Positions 35,408 to 44,529 of a stretch of DNA of 64,000 nucleotides are shown here, in pieces. Within the stretch, counting starts at the first letter, position 1, and every line of letters starts with the position of its first letter. Both the position numbers and the translations under genes were made by a program. The DNA is from CF-162 sp963667205. GTDB taxonomy: Bacteria; Chloroflexota; Dehalococcoidia; SM23-28-2; RBG-16-64-32. The stretch spans positions 1,426,001-1,490,000 of the forward strand of contig OY762959.1 in the NCBI GenBank assembly GCA_963667205.1. Direction: 5' to 3'. The notes under the pieces are model-generated. The model ran no database searches and was not told the origin of the DNA. It saw only the letters and a list, made by a program, of their open reading frames with translations.

Positions 35408-35421
35408 ACCGACCGGGCGGT
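35408..35421. promoter_or_regulatory. Dyad operator, ACCGACCGNTCGGT type
   Basis: ACCGACCGGGCGGT, 12 of 13 positions, 62 bases before the start of the intact Gfo/Idh gene on the minus strand and 138 bases before the divergent alcohol dehydrogenase. It could control either or both. Confidence 0.55.
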
Positions 35422-35558
35422 AGTCTTCCGGACCGCGACGTGGTCGCGCGGGACAGCGGGCCGGCAGGAATCCGTGTGTCTGGTGCGACGGCCGGCGCCC
35501 GGCGAACGGTGCCGAAGAAAACGAACTGAGACCGGCGGATGCTAGAATGGGCGCCGAT

Positions 35559-36611
35559 ATGAGCAAGATGAGAGCAGTCTTCATGACCGACCGGGAGAAG
35601 ATCAAGCTGGGCGAGGCGGAGAAGCCCGCGCCCGGCCCCGGCGAAGTGCTTGTGCGGGTGCGCGCCTGCGGCATCTGCGGATCCGATCTGCATTTCTACC
35701 ACGGCCGTCTACCGCCGAGCCCGGACATTTCGCCGGGGCACGAGTTTGCTGGTGAGATCGCGGAGCTGGGCGCCGGCGTTGACGGATTTGAGGTGGGCGA
35801 TCGGGTGGCGGTAGAGCCGTACAAGTTCTGCGGAACCTGCCCGCACTGCCTCGCCGGCCACTACCTGGAATGCGCCGAGCGAGTGGCTATCGGTGCGCTG
35901 GTGAGCCTCAGTGGCACTAACGTCGACATCTGTTCGGGGGCGCTGACGGAATTCGTAGCGGTCCCCTCGTACACTTTGTACCGCCTGCCGGACGAGCTGG
36001 AGTTCGAGCTGGGAGCGCTGATGGAGCCGCTGGCGGCAGCAGTTCACGGCGTTCACCTGGTTGACGTCTCCGAGGGAGAGCGGGTCGTCGTGCTCGGCAG
36101 TGGTACTATCGGCCTGGCGTCGATCCTCGCTGCGCGAGCGGCCGGCGCCGCCGAGGTCATCGCCACCTACCGCCATCCCCACCAGGCGGAGGCCGCGCTG
36201 GCCGTAGGCGCCTCGCATGTAGTGAAGGCTGACGAGGTCAACGGACTTGGGCAAAAAGGGATCGATGCGGTTATCGAGACCGTCGGCGGCGCGGCGCAGA
36301 CACCGACCCAGGCGCTGGAGCTGATCGGAGCTCGCGGGCGCGTTCTGATTTTGGGGCTTTTCACTCAGCCGGTCGAAGTTAACGTGCAGAGCGTCATGCA
36401 AGGGCAGGCCAAGGTTATCGGTGGCAACGCTTATTGCCGCCGCCCGGGGCAGCCGACAGACTACGACGCGGCACTGGCGATCGTCCGGGCGGAGGCGGAT
36501 CGCGCGCGGGCGATAGTCACGCACCGCTTCCCACTGGATCAAGCCGCAGAGGCGTTCGCTACAGCGGCGGACAAGTCCAGCGGGTCGATTAAGGTGATGA
36601 TCTGCCCGTGA
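35559..36611 (+). CDS. Zinc-dependent alcohol dehydrogenase (MDR family)
   Basis: A 350-residue medium-chain dehydrogenase similar to L-iditol/threonine/galactitol dehydrogenases. The catalytic zinc site is CGICGSDLHFY with GHEFAGE, and the structural zinc Cys set appears complete as CGTCPHCLAGHYLEC. The NAD region is VVVLGSGTIGLASI. I place the start at ATG 35559. A TAGAAT at 35543-35548 would be its -10 box, so the message would be almost leaderless and an ATG at 35547 would be upstream of transcription. It sits divergent from the Gfo/Idh gene, which suits joint work on a polyol. Confidence 0.9.
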   Translation: MSKMRAVFMTDREKIKLGEAEKPAPGPGEVLVRVRACGICGSDLHFYHGRLPPSPDISPGHEFAGEIAELGAGVDGFEVGDRVAVEPYKFCGTCPHCLAGHYLECAERVAIGALVSLSGTNVDICSGALTEFVAVPSYTLYRLPDELEFELGALMEPLAAAVHGVHLVDVSEGERVVVLGSGTIGLASILAARAAGAAEVIATYRHPHQAEAALAVGASHVVKADEVNGLGQKGIDAVIETVGGAAQTPTQALELIGARGRVLILGLFTQPVEVNVQSVMQGQAKVIGGNAYCRRPGQPTDYDAALAIVRAEADRARAIVTHRFPLDQAAEAFATAADKSSGSIKVMICP

Positions 36612-36735
36612 CGACCGTCGGCGGCAAAGCCAAGAGCTAGCACGCCGGCGTTCCGAGAGGATTAGGGTCTATGGCTATTGCGAATACCTACCAAGAGCTC
36701 ACGAGGTCTGATATATTGTGGCACTGGAGCGTCGA

Positions 36736-37413
36736 TTGAAGATTCCCATCGTACTAACCGGCCTCGCACTGGCAGCTGCGCTGACTATCGTCGCCTGTGG
36801 CGGCGACGGCGGGACGGCGCCAGAGCCAACTGACCAGATGGCAGGCTCTCTCGACTCAGGCGAGTGCGGCGCCAACAAGAGTGCGACTCTGGGTGACTTG
36901 ACCTGGGACGATGTGTTCGCCCAGGGCCTGCTCGAGACTGACAACTGGCTCGTGCGAGCCGAAGAAGGTGGCGGTCCGTTCGTCAGCGTTGTCAGGGACG
37001 GTGCGGCCGTCGGCGAAGTCGAACTCCGCCGCATACCGCTCGACCCGGACTTCGATCCTGACGCGGGCATCGCGAGGATGATCGCCTGGGCGAACGAGTC
37101 CTACGAGTTGACGGAGGACCAGCGACTCTACACCTACGGCCAGTCGTACGTCTTCGAATCCCGCGATCCACAGCCCAACGCCGTCGGCTCGTTCTGTGGC
37201 ATCTCGTTCGGCTCGTCGGGCGCAATCTCGGGCGAAGAGGTGTATCGGCTCGCTGCATTCGCCACGTTTGACAGCGAGAACATGTACGTGTTCTCGGCGC
37301 TGTTCGACGCGTCCCGCGGGAGCGACGCCGGCTTCCTGGACGGCGCGACGCTGGCCGAGTACGAGACGTACCTGCTCGAACTCGCCGCGGCCCTCACTCT
37401 TCCGCCCCTCTAG
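36736..37413 (+). CDS. Secreted lipoprotein of unknown function
   Basis: About 225 residues. The signal MKIPIVLTGLALAAALTIVAC ends in a lipobox-like IVAC with Cys and is followed by GGDGGTAPEPTD, a flexible acidic linker. The rest is acidic, with no recognised domain. A TATATT at 36712-36717 implies transcription starting near 36724, which excludes the GTG at 36718. The TTG at 36736 with GGAG six bases upstream fits better, though this choice is mine. Neighbours give no hint of function. Confidence 0.65.
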   Translation: MKIPIVLTGLALAAALTIVACGGDGGTAPEPTDQMAGSLDSGECGANKSATLGDLTWDDVFAQGLLETDNWLVRAEEGGGPFVSVVRDGAAVGEVELRRIPLDPDFDPDAGIARMIAWANESYELTEDQRLYTYGQSYVFESRDPQPNAVGSFCGISFGSSGAISGEEVYRLAAFATFDSENMYVFSALFDASRGSDAGFLDGATLAEYETYLLELAAALTLPPL

Positions 37414-37497
37414 ACCCGGCAGGTCACCGACGGAACGTCAAGTCCGCAGATTCGCCGCCCTCGGCAGCTTTCCCTCAGGAACGCCGGTGCAGATCGC

Positions 37498-37989
37498 TCA
37501 GGCCTTCAGCCCCGCATAGAAGGGATCGCCGCTTACCATCTTCTCCTTCACCCAGCCCGAGTTCCAGGGTGTGCGGAACAAGAAGTTCACTACGACGTGG
37601 GCCGCCAACCAGCGGCCATCGACTTTGCGGTAGTGCTCATCGTACGTGCCGGCGACCAGGATAGCCTCGCCTTGCACCGTCTCCGGATCGAGGAAATAGA
37701 CGGTGCCGGTCGCTTCTTCACCGTTCGGGTCGATGTCGATGATCTCGTCCATGTGGAAGTGCACAGTAAACGTGAGATTTTCCTTGATCGCGGCGAAGAA
37801 GCCGCGGATCTCATCATGGCCCTTGTAGACCCCGAAGTCGGTGCAGTCGAACACCGCATCTTCCGTGAACAGCGAGACGATGCCATCCAGGTCGTACTTG
37901 TCGTCGGTATAGCGGGCGTATCGGCTCTTCAGCCGTCGGATTTCTTCCCTGTCCTCGATAACCTGGACACGTTCCTCAAGTGTAGGCAT
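37498..37989 (-). CDS. SnoaL/NTF2-like protein, copy 1
   Basis: A 163-residue protein of the SnoaL-like (NTF2 fold) family. It begins MPTLEERVQVIEDREEIRRL, then LKSRYARYTDDKYDLDGIVSLFTEDAVFD, FTVHFHMDEIIDID and YDEHYRKVDGRWLAAHV, the usual order for the fold. These proteins act as small cone-shaped isomerases, dehydratases or binding proteins. AAGGAGG lies four bases before the ATG. A very similar copy follows upstream at 38.1-38.6 kb, so this is a tandem duplication. Confidence 0.88.
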   Translation of the reverse strand: MPTLEERVQVIEDREEIRRLKSRYARYTDDKYDLDGIVSLFTEDAVFDCTDFGVYKGHDEIRGFFAAIKENLTFTVHFHMDEIIDIDPNGEEATGTVYFLDPETVQGEAILVAGTYDEHYRKVDGRWLAAHVVVNFLFRTPWNSGWVKEKMVSGDPFYAGLKA

Positions 37990-38095
37990 CTCAACCTCCT
38001 TATGCTGAACGCGCGTGCCCGCGGCCTGTCGAGCACATGCGCATCGAGAGAGTCAGTGACTGATGGGTTTCGTTCCGCGCAACGAACTGAGAGCC

Positions 38096-38608
38096 TTAGG
38101 CGCCCTCGTAGCGCGGGATAGAATCGGAACCGTCGAGGAAGGTAGCGCCGCTCACCAGCCGCTCCTTCACCCAGTTCGAGTTCCAGTCGATCCGGAAGAG
38201 GAAGTTCACGGTCATGTGGGCAACTTTCCACTTTCCATCGACCTTGCGATATTGATCCTCGTACGTGCCGGCGATCAACAGAGGCCGGCCCTGCACCGTC
38301 TCGAAGTCGAGGAAGTAGCAGGTGCCGGTCGCCTCGGTGCCAGAGGGGGCGATGTCGATGATCTCGTCCGCGTGGTAGTGGACGGTGAAGGTCAGGTTCT
38401 TCTGCATCACGCCGTAGTACTCGCGGATCGCCGCGTGGCCTTTGTAGGCGCCGAAGTCGGTGCAGTCGAACACTGCATCCTCGGTGAACAGAGAGACGAT
38501 CCCGTCAAGGTCGTACTTGGCGTCCGTATAACGAGCGTACATACCCTTTAGCCGTCGGATCTCTTCCCGGTCCTCGATTACCTGGACGCGCTCTTCAAGT
38601 GTGGGCAT
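38096..38608 (-). CDS. SnoaL/NTF2-like protein, copy 2
   Basis: A 170-residue twin of the preceding gene. The first 40 residues are almost identical and most of the core is shared, while the C-terminus (VSGATFLDGSDSIPRYEGA) has diverged and is longer. I start it at ATG 38608, five bases after AGGAGG; a longer frame from 38638 is not supported. Key fold residues (DREEIRRLKGMYARY, FTEDAVFDCTDFG) are kept in both. Having two intact copies suggests different substrates or a mixed dimer. Confidence 0.88.
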   Translation of the reverse strand: MPTLEERVQVIEDREEIRRLKGMYARYTDAKYDLDGIVSLFTEDAVFDCTDFGAYKGHAAIREYYGVMQKNLTFTVHYHADEIIDIAPSGTEATGTCYFLDFETVQGRPLLIAGTYEDQYRKVDGKWKVAHMTVNFLFRIDWNSNWVKERLVSGATFLDGSDSIPRYEGA

Positions 38609-38939
38609 CGCAACCTCCTGTTTTGAGCGCACGCGCATTGGGCCTGTGCGCCTGACTGACTGCTGTTTGGAAACTCTACCATACCTTCGGGGCCGTCAAG
38701 CCGAGGACAAGAGCCGTCGCCGCGCCGGACGGAAACAGCGCCGAGGTCCAGCGACGCAGCCGACCCGATCGGCGAGCCCGCGCCAGTGCCAGGAACGATC
38801 GCGATCTCGCAGTTCCAGGCAGGCGCGACTGGACAATCGTCGTTTGCCCAATCGTCGCCATCCTTCGACTTGTTATCTGCGTAATACCGTCGTAACCACC
38901 CGGTGATAGTATCGAGCGCAGACGAAAGGCAAGTCATCG
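38609..38939. other. Intergenic region ahead of the DM13 gene
   Basis: 331 bases between divergent genes. Contains the ribosome site of the SnoaL copy at its left end and, near 38905, GATAGTATCG that could be a -10 box for the DM13 gene. No dyad of the recurrent type and no gene recognised. Confidence 0.45.
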
Positions 38940-39494
38940 ATGACACGAGTGCTCCTAAAGCTCCCCTGGTTCATCTGCGCCCCTGCAGTCGTTGGCCTGG
39001 CCGTAGTGTTCGCCGTCAGCGGCAACTACCTGCTGGGAAGCTCCTTCGCGCGGACGTTTCTGGACGAAGCGGACCCGCTCGCTGCCGCGCTGGCTACCGA
39101 TAATGGCGAGGTCGCCGGAGACGTGACCGAGCCCGCCGCATCGCCCACTCCCACCACAGGTTCCATCCTGGCAACGGGGGAGTTCATGGACACCACCCTC
39201 TATTCCGGGAGCGGTACTGCGAAGGTGATCGAGATCGCCGACGGATCGCTCGTGCTGCGGTTCGAGGATTTCTCCGTCTCGGGAGGCCCCGATCTGTTCG
39301 TCGTGCTGAGCACCGAGCCCGACGGCAGCGGCGCGCGCGATGGCCTGGAGGTCGATCGTCTCCGGGCGACCGACGGTAACATCAACTACGACATCCCGCC
39401 GGGCACGGACGTCTCGCTGTATAACAGCGTCGTCATCTACTGCCGGAGACTCGGCATCGAGTTCTCCTTTGCCACGCTGGAGACGATACCGTGA
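38940..39494 (+). CDS. Membrane-anchored DM13-domain protein
   Basis: A 184-residue protein with one N-terminal membrane helix (WFICAPAVVGLAVVFAVSG), a Pro/Thr linker near TEPAASPTPTTG and a C-terminal DM13 domain (about residues 77-182). The domain shows GEFMDTTLYSGSGTAKVI, LVLRFEDFSVSGGPDLFVVL, the GNINYDIPPGTDVSLYNSVVIYC strand pair and EFSFATL. DM13 domains are proposed to carry a redox-active Cys and to work in extracytoplasmic electron transfer; a Cys is present in VVIYCRR. Its stop overlaps the GTG of the small membrane protein that follows. Confidence 0.88.
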   Translation: MTRVLLKLPWFICAPAVVGLAVVFAVSGNYLLGSSFARTFLDEADPLAAALATDNGEVAGDVTEPAASPTPTTGSILATGEFMDTTLYSGSGTAKVIEIADGSLVLRFEDFSVSGGPDLFVVLSTEPDGSGARDGLEVDRLRATDGNINYDIPPGTDVSLYNSVVIYCRRLGIEFSFATLETIP

Positions 39495-39943
39495 GCGGCG
39501 GAGCCAGCAGCGCCGCTAACCCGCTATCCCGGGTGGCGCTCGCCGTACCCGAGGGGCTGGGCCTCGGCCTCTCGTTGGCGGGACGCGGGACGGGCGTCGC
39601 GCTCGCCCTCTACATCGCAGTCGATCAGTCATACAACCGGACCGAAGTTCTGGCGATCGGCGTGGCCGTCGTCGCCCTCGCTACGCTGGCCGCCGGCCTG
39701 GCGACGAAGAGCGCCTGGTTTCCCGCGCTGGGTGGCTCCGCCCTCTTCTTCGTCGGCGCCTTGCTCTGGAGCGTAGACGCGGGCATCGCCATGCTGGTGA
39801 CCGGCACCCTGGCCGCAATCGGGACGGTCCTTCACACGCATCGCGCCGGATTGCCGCTGGACGCGCCGGTGTCGGCCTTCTTCGTCGGTTTCGGCCTCAC
39901 CTCGGCCGGCGTGGTGGTCCTCCTGCTGCTCGTGAGAGGCTAA
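39491..39943 (+). CDS. Small polytopic membrane protein
   Basis: A 150-residue protein with four or five hydrophobic segments and no recognised domain. The GTG start overlaps the TGA of the DM13 gene (GTGA), so the two are translationally coupled and probably act together at the membrane. It ends 15 bases from the convergent CoA hydrolase gene. Confidence 0.72.
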   Translation: MSGGASSAANPLSRVALAVPEGLGLGLSLAGRGTGVALALYIAVDQSYNRTEVLAIGVAVVALATLAAGLATKSAWFPALGGSALFFVGALLWSVDAGIAMLVTGTLAAIGTVLHTHRAGLPLDAPVSAFFVGFGLTSAGVVVLLLLVRG

Positions 39944-39957
39944 CTTCGCCCCTGGCG

Positions 39958-41220
39958 TCAGAGCGCGTAAAGCGCCCCGGCCTGCTGGAGCAGCTCGGCC
40001 CGCAGGTCCGGATGAGCAACGGCGATCAGCTCGCCGACCCTCTCCCTCACGGTCTTGCCACGCAGGGTAGCGATTCCGTGCTCGGTGGCAACGTAGTCGA
40101 CAAACGTCCGCGGCACAGTGACGACCGTGCCCTCGGGCAACATCGGGACGATGCGCGACTTCAACTGCCCATCGACCATGTGGCTGGAAGGCAGCACGCT
40201 GATTGAGCGGCCGCCGCGTGAGTATTGGGCGGCGATGGCGAACGCCGTCTGGCCGCCCACTCCGCTCCAGATCCTGGTGCCGATAGTCTCCGACGCCACC
40301 TGCCCGGTCAGATCAACGGTGAGCGCGTTGTTAATGGCGACCAGGTTGTCCTGGCGCATGGACAGGCGAATGTCGTTCGCGTATCCGAACTCGTACAGCT
40401 CGAACGTCGGATTGCCGTCGATCAGCTCCATCTCTTCGCGTCGCATCGCGATCAGTGCGCTGCCCGTCACCTTGCGCGGGTGCAGCGTCTTGTACTTGCC
40501 CGTGACCACGCCTTTAGCCACGAGGTCAGCGATGCCCCCCGTAATGATCTCAGTGTGAATGCCGAGGTCGCTCTTGCTGTCGAGGTACAGCGCCAGCGCC
40601 GCCGAGACGGTGCCGACGCCGATCTGCAGCGTGTCCCGATCGTTCACGAGCTCAGAAGCGACGAGCGCGGAGATCACCTCCGTCAGCTGCTGCTCATCCT
40701 CTCGCCGCGACGGCAGCTGCACTCGTTTCGCCTGCCGGCGCGCCTCGACGAAGTAGTCGATCTGGGAGACGTGAACGAAGTTGGTCCCACCGGTGCGGAT
40801 GTAGTCTTCGCGCACCTCAGCGATCACGGAGCGCGCCCCGCGACAGAGCGACGGCGAGAACCAGACCCCGGGGCCGAAGCTGCAGTACCCGTTCTGATCT
40901 GGCGGCGAGGTTGACACTAGGTAGGCGTCCGGCTCCTGCGCCAGGCCCTCCGGCACCTCGTTTTCTCGCCACCTCCCGACAGGCACGTACCCCAGGTGCC
41001 CGCTGTTGACCGGCTCTCTATCGGCGGGCGTGGCGAAGAAGGTCGTGATCTGGGGCCGGATATCGTCGTCGCGTTCGAACCACGGGAAAAGGGAAACCGG
41101 GTGGTCTATTAGCAGGGCGGCGAGCAAGTCGGGCTGCTCCGAAAGCGCGGAGCAGAGGGTGTAGGGAGTAGAAATGTACGGGGCGACAGACACCCGGCTG
41201 CCGGGAGCAATCGTGCCCAC
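39958..41220 (-). CDS. Acetyl-CoA hydrolase/4-hydroxybutyrate CoA-transferase family
   Basis: A family I-type CoA transferase of 420 residues from GTG 41220. Marks are STSPPDQNGYCSFGPGVWFS, LQIGVGTVSAALALYL, LGIHTEIITGGIADLV with the catalytic Glu expected to form the CoA thioester, and the C-terminal ATEHGIATLRGKTVRERVGELIAVAHPDLR. The homologous N-terminus continues upstream of the GTG in the same frame (DWRSSPGVNLVTPEEAV), but a TAA follows within six more codons and no start lies between, so the 5' end may carry a lesion or use an odd start. It moves CoA between acetyl-CoA and other acids. Confidence 0.85.
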   Translation of the reverse strand: MGTIAPGSRVSVAPYISTPYTLCSALSEQPDLLAALLIDHPVSLFPWFERDDDIRPQITTFFATPADREPVNSGHLGYVPVGRWRENEVPEGLAQEPDAYLVSTSPPDQNGYCSFGPGVWFSPSLCRGARSVIAEVREDYIRTGGTNFVHVSQIDYFVEARRQAKRVQLPSRREDEQQLTEVISALVASELVNDRDTLQIGVGTVSAALALYLDSKSDLGIHTEIITGGIADLVAKGVVTGKYKTLHPRKVTGSALIAMRREEMELIDGNPTFELYEFGYANDIRLSMRQDNLVAINNALTVDLTGQVASETIGTRIWSGVGGQTAFAIAAQYSRGGRSISVLPSSHMVDGQLKSRIVPMLPEGTVVTVPRTFVDYVATEHGIATLRGKTVRERVGELIAVAHPDLRAELLQQAGALYAL

Positions 41221-41362
41221 GGCCTCCTCGGGCGTGACGAGATTGACGCCAGGCGAGCTACGCCAATCGATCGCGAATTACCTTCGTCGCAGTCAGAATT
41301 TGCCTGGTCGTCGCGGCTACCGTCGCTGCCTTGACGCCTTATGCCGGCCAACATATATTTGA

Positions 41363-41376
41363 ACCGTCCGGTTGGT
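41363..41376. promoter_or_regulatory. Dyad operator, ACCGACCGNTCGGT type
   Basis: On the minus strand ACCAACCGGACGGT (11 of 13 positions); the core AACCG-TC-CGGTT at 41362-41373 is a perfect palindrome. On the plus strand it is followed by TCGAGTATAG, a likely -10 box, so a bound repressor would block the promoter of the five-gene operon starting at 41402, which includes a TetR gene. It is also 143 bases ahead of the divergent CoA hydrolase. Confidence 0.6.
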
Positions 41377-41401
41377 CGAGTATAGCAGAGGAGCGTAGCC
41401 C

Positions 41402-42466
41402 GTGAAGGTTGGGATATTCCAGCTTATTCCAGGGTCTCCGGAGCGGGAGCAAAGCCAGCTCTACCGAGAAGCGATCGAGCAAGTAGAGTATGCCGAGGAG
41501 CTGGGGTTTGACTCTGTCTGGCTGGGCGAACACCACTTCACGAACTACGGAATCTGCCCGTCCATCCTGACGTTCGCCTCCTACCTCGCCGCCAGGACGG
41601 AGCAGATCCGTATCGGTCTCGCCGTCGCCGTGCTTCCCTTCTATCAGCCGCTACGCCTGGCGGAAGAAGCAGCGATGGTGGATGTGCTCAGTGGCGGACG
41701 TCTCGACTTCGGCGTGGGCAGAGGCTACCAGCGAGTCGAGTTCGATGGCTTCGGCGTGTCCATGGAGGAGAGCAAGGAGCGCTTCCAGGAGACGATGGAC
41801 ATTCTTCAGCTGGCATGGAGCGAAGGGCGGTTCTCCTACGACGGCAAGTTCAACAAGATCGACAACGTCGACGTGCTTCCGAAGCCAGTTCAGAAGCCGG
41901 GCCCGCCGATCTACGCAGCGGCGGTAAGCCCTGACACAGCGACGGCGATGGCAGAGAAGGGCCTTCCAATCATGGTCGGCCTCACGGATACCGAGAGCGC
42001 AATCGCGAGCGCGCACGCGAACTATCGAGAGAAGAGGCGAGAGGTATTCCCGGATGGTCCGGACCTGGAGCTGCCAGTGCTGCGCATGCTCTACCTGTCG
42101 CAGGACGGAACGAGCATCAGGGCTGACGCTGAGGGCGGCTTTAAGAATTACCTTGGCAGTTTGATTTCGGAGGGTAGTCCCGGTGGCAAGACCGGCGTCT
42201 TCTCCCAGTCCTACGAGTTCTACGAGAAGCATTTCCCGCGGTTGGAGGGACTCACCTACGAGACGGCCGTCGAGCGCATGCTGCTGTTCGGGGAGCCGGA
42301 AGAGATCAAGGAGCGCATCCAGCGGCTCGAACGTGAGATGAGCCTGAACTCGCTCATCTGTTGGTTCAGCTTCGGCCTATTGCCGCATAAGAAGGTGATG
42401 CGTTCGATGGAGCTGATGGCCGAGCACGTCTTGCCACACATCAAAGACGCGCCTGTCGCGGCTTGA
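41402..42466 (+). CDS. Luciferase-like flavin oxidoreductase (LLM class)
   Basis: A 354-residue flavin enzyme of the luciferase family. Its opening MKVGIFQLIPGSPEREQSQL, the segment GFDSVWLGEHHFTNYGICPS, RIGLAVAVLPFYQPLRLAEE and DVLSGGRLDFGVGRGYQ are typical of FMN-dependent monooxygenases. The GTG start has GAGGAG nine bases before it. It is the first gene of an operon with an acyl-CoA ligase, an EthD protein, a TetR regulator and an SDR. A dyad sits directly over its promoter. The oxidised substrate is unknown. Confidence 0.9.
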   Translation: MKVGIFQLIPGSPEREQSQLYREAIEQVEYAEELGFDSVWLGEHHFTNYGICPSILTFASYLAARTEQIRIGLAVAVLPFYQPLRLAEEAAMVDVLSGGRLDFGVGRGYQRVEFDGFGVSMEESKERFQETMDILQLAWSEGRFSYDGKFNKIDNVDVLPKPVQKPGPPIYAAAVSPDTATAMAEKGLPIMVGLTDTESAIASAHANYREKRREVFPDGPDLELPVLRMLYLSQDGTSIRADAEGGFKNYLGSLISEGSPGGKTGVFSQSYEFYEKHFPRLEGLTYETAVERMLLFGEPEEIKERIQRLEREMSLNSLICWFSFGLLPHKKVMRSMELMAEHVLPHIKDAPVAA

Positions 42467-44085
42467 CGGCACCTTCCGGCGAGTCTGCGCATGAGCCGAT
42501 GAACCCCCTGGAAGAGAACCTGCTCCGAAGGAACGTCGTCGGGGACACCCTTCGCCGGTCGGCGGCGCGGTATCCGAACAAGACCGCCATCATCTTCCGC
42601 GATAAGCACCTGACCTACCGCGAGCTTGACCAGTCGGCCAACCGCTGGGCGAATGCCATGGGTGCCCTCGGGTTGAAGCCGCGCGACAGGGTCGTCGTCG
42701 TCTCCGCAAACAACGAGCGGTTCGTCATCATCTATTACGGGCTGTTGAAGGCCGGCTTGACGATAGTGCCCGTCAACCCCGACCTCACGGACGACGACAT
42801 GCAGTTCATCATCAACAGCTCGGGTTCCAACGCGATCATCGCGGACGAAACGTCGTTGAACCGACTGCTGGAGATGAGAGACAAGCTGACCACCGTTGAG
42901 ACGTTCGTTTGCCTCGACGCCGGCAGCGAAGGTGTGCGCGGCTACGCTGAGATCATGGCCGAGGGCTCCGACGGCGAGCCCGAGGTCCTGATAAACGACG
43001 ACGATGCCTCGCAGATCCTGTACACGTCCGGCACGGAGGCGAGACCGAAAGGGATCATCCTCAGCCACAAAGCGATCATGGCCAACTGCAACAACGTCGT
43101 GATCGACTTCCCGTTCAGGCGCAGCGACGTTGGCTGTCTCGTCCTGCCGGTCCATCACTCCGGCGGCCTCGACGTCTTCCTTTCGCCGCTGATCTACGTC
43201 GGGGCGACGATGGTCCTGCTCGAGGGGTTCGATCCGCAGCAGGTGCTGGAGACGATCGGCAAGCACAAGGTGACCACATTCTGGGGACTGCCTATCTTCT
43301 ACCAGGCGCTCATGGATGTCCCGGACTTCGAGAAGTACGACCTGTCGTCGCTCAGGCTGTGCACCTATCACCTGGCGCCGATCACCAGCAACGCGCTGAA
43401 AGAGGCGATGGATAAGTTCGGCTGCCAATTCGGCCTGACGTTCGGTCTTACGGAGATGGGCCCCGTGACCACAGTCTTCGCTCCCGAGGACCAGTTCGAG
43501 AAGTTCGGATCGATAGGCCGCCCGATCCTTTCCGTCGACCTCAAGATCGTTAACGACGCGGACCGCGAGGTCCCTCGCGGCACGGTCGGCGAGATCACAT
43601 ACCGGGCGCCCTGCACGATGGACGGATATCTGGGACTCGACGAGAAGAACGCCGAGACGTTCCGGAACGGCTGGCTCCACAGCGGCGACCTCGCGTACAT
43701 GGACGACGACGGCTTCGTCTTCTTCGTCGATCGCAGCAAGGACATCGTGAAGAGCGGCGGCGAAAACGTCTCGTCGAGAGAGGTGGAGACGGTACTGCTG
43801 GATCACAAAGACGTCGAGGACGTCGCGGTCGTCGGAATGCCAGACCCGCGCTGGGGAGAGGCCGTAACCGCAGTCGTAACAGCACGCCCGCAGTGCCAGG
43901 TGGACGAGCAAGATCTGATCCGGTACGCAAAGGAGAGGCTGGCGGGGTTCAAGGTGCCGAAGCAGGTGCTGGTCATGGACGAGTTGCCGAAAACAGCAAC
44001 GGGGAAGATCCAGAAAGCGATCATCCGGCGCCGGCTCCAGGAAGCGAACGAAGGCGAAGCGACGACCAGAAGCGGAAGCGATTGA
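42463..44085 (+). CDS. AMP-forming acyl-CoA ligase
   Basis: A 540-residue ANL ligase. The P-loop is ILYTSGTEARPKGII (two usual residues TG are EA), followed by FGLTFGLTEMGPVTTVF, NGWLHSGDLAYMDDDGFVFFVDRSKD and IVKSGGENVSSREVE. The catalytic lysine is in PKTATGKIQKAII. The start could be the TTG overlapping the previous stop (TTGA) or the ATG at 42499, where MNPLEENLLRRN begins. It probably activates the acid formed or used by the luciferase-like enzyme before it. Confidence 0.9.
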   Translation: MTAPSGESAHEPMNPLEENLLRRNVVGDTLRRSAARYPNKTAIIFRDKHLTYRELDQSANRWANAMGALGLKPRDRVVVVSANNERFVIIYYGLLKAGLTIVPVNPDLTDDDMQFIINSSGSNAIIADETSLNRLLEMRDKLTTVETFVCLDAGSEGVRGYAEIMAEGSDGEPEVLINDDDASQILYTSGTEARPKGIILSHKAIMANCNNVVIDFPFRRSDVGCLVLPVHHSGGLDVFLSPLIYVGATMVLLEGFDPQQVLETIGKHKVTTFWGLPIFYQALMDVPDFEKYDLSSLRLCTYHLAPITSNALKEAMDKFGCQFGLTFGLTEMGPVTTVFAPEDQFEKFGSIGRPILSVDLKIVNDADREVPRGTVGEITYRAPCTMDGYLGLDEKNAETFRNGWLHSGDLAYMDDDGFVFFVDRSKDIVKSGGENVSSREVETVLLDHKDVEDVAVVGMPDPRWGEAVTAVVTARPQCQVDEQDLIRYAKERLAGFKVPKQVLVMDELPKTATGKIQKAIIRRRLQEANEGEATTRSGSD

Positions 44086-44158
44086 GCGGGGCGACTTGTG
44101 GTGCGCAGTATGATGGGCGCATGCCGGACGAACTCGCGATGAGACACGGAGGTCGAGA

Positions 44159-44503
44159 GTGATCAAGTACGTCGCCCTCTGGCAGCGGGGTGAGGGAGTG
44201 TCAGCGGAGGAGTTCGAGGCGGAGTATCGGCGCCACGTCGAGGCGGCGGCGAAGCAGATGCCGGGTCTCAGGAAGTACCAGATCGGAAGAGTGATCGCCG
44301 GCGAAGGGTTCGACGAGAGTTATTATCGCATCGCCGAGTTATACTTCGATGACGCCGAATCGTTCAAGGCTGCGATGAAGCACCTGACGAGCCTGCCGGG
44401 CAGTGACCCTGGGAACCCTTCGGGCGTCCGGCGCCTTATGGCGTCGAACCTGGGCTTAATCTGCGACGAAGAGACCATCAGCGTGCCCGGTCAGACCGAC
44501 TAG
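44159..44503 (+). CDS. EthD-domain protein
   Basis: A 114-residue ferredoxin-like-fold protein of the EthD family. MIKYVALWQRGEGVSAEEFEAEYRRHV and MPGLRKYQIGRVI match the family start, and YRIAELYFDDAESFKAAM the second half. EthD proteins accompany P450 or decarboxylase/lactone pathways and may be small enzymes. The GTG start has GGAGG six bases upstream. It is the third gene of the TetR-containing operon. Confidence 0.87.
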   Translation: MIKYVALWQRGEGVSAEEFEAEYRRHVEAAAKQMPGLRKYQIGRVIAGEGFDESYYRIAELYFDDAESFKAAMKHLTSLPGSDPGNPSGVRRLMASNLGLICDEETISVPGQTD

Positions 44504-44529
44504 CCTGAACCAAGGAACCGAGGATACAG

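Noticed and set aside
42256..44166. 636-codon open frame on the minus strand opposite the luciferase-like and acyl-CoA ligase genes
   Set aside because: It mirrors the third-position GC bias of real plus-strand genes, is rich in Arg, His and Asp in no family pattern, and has no ribosome site.
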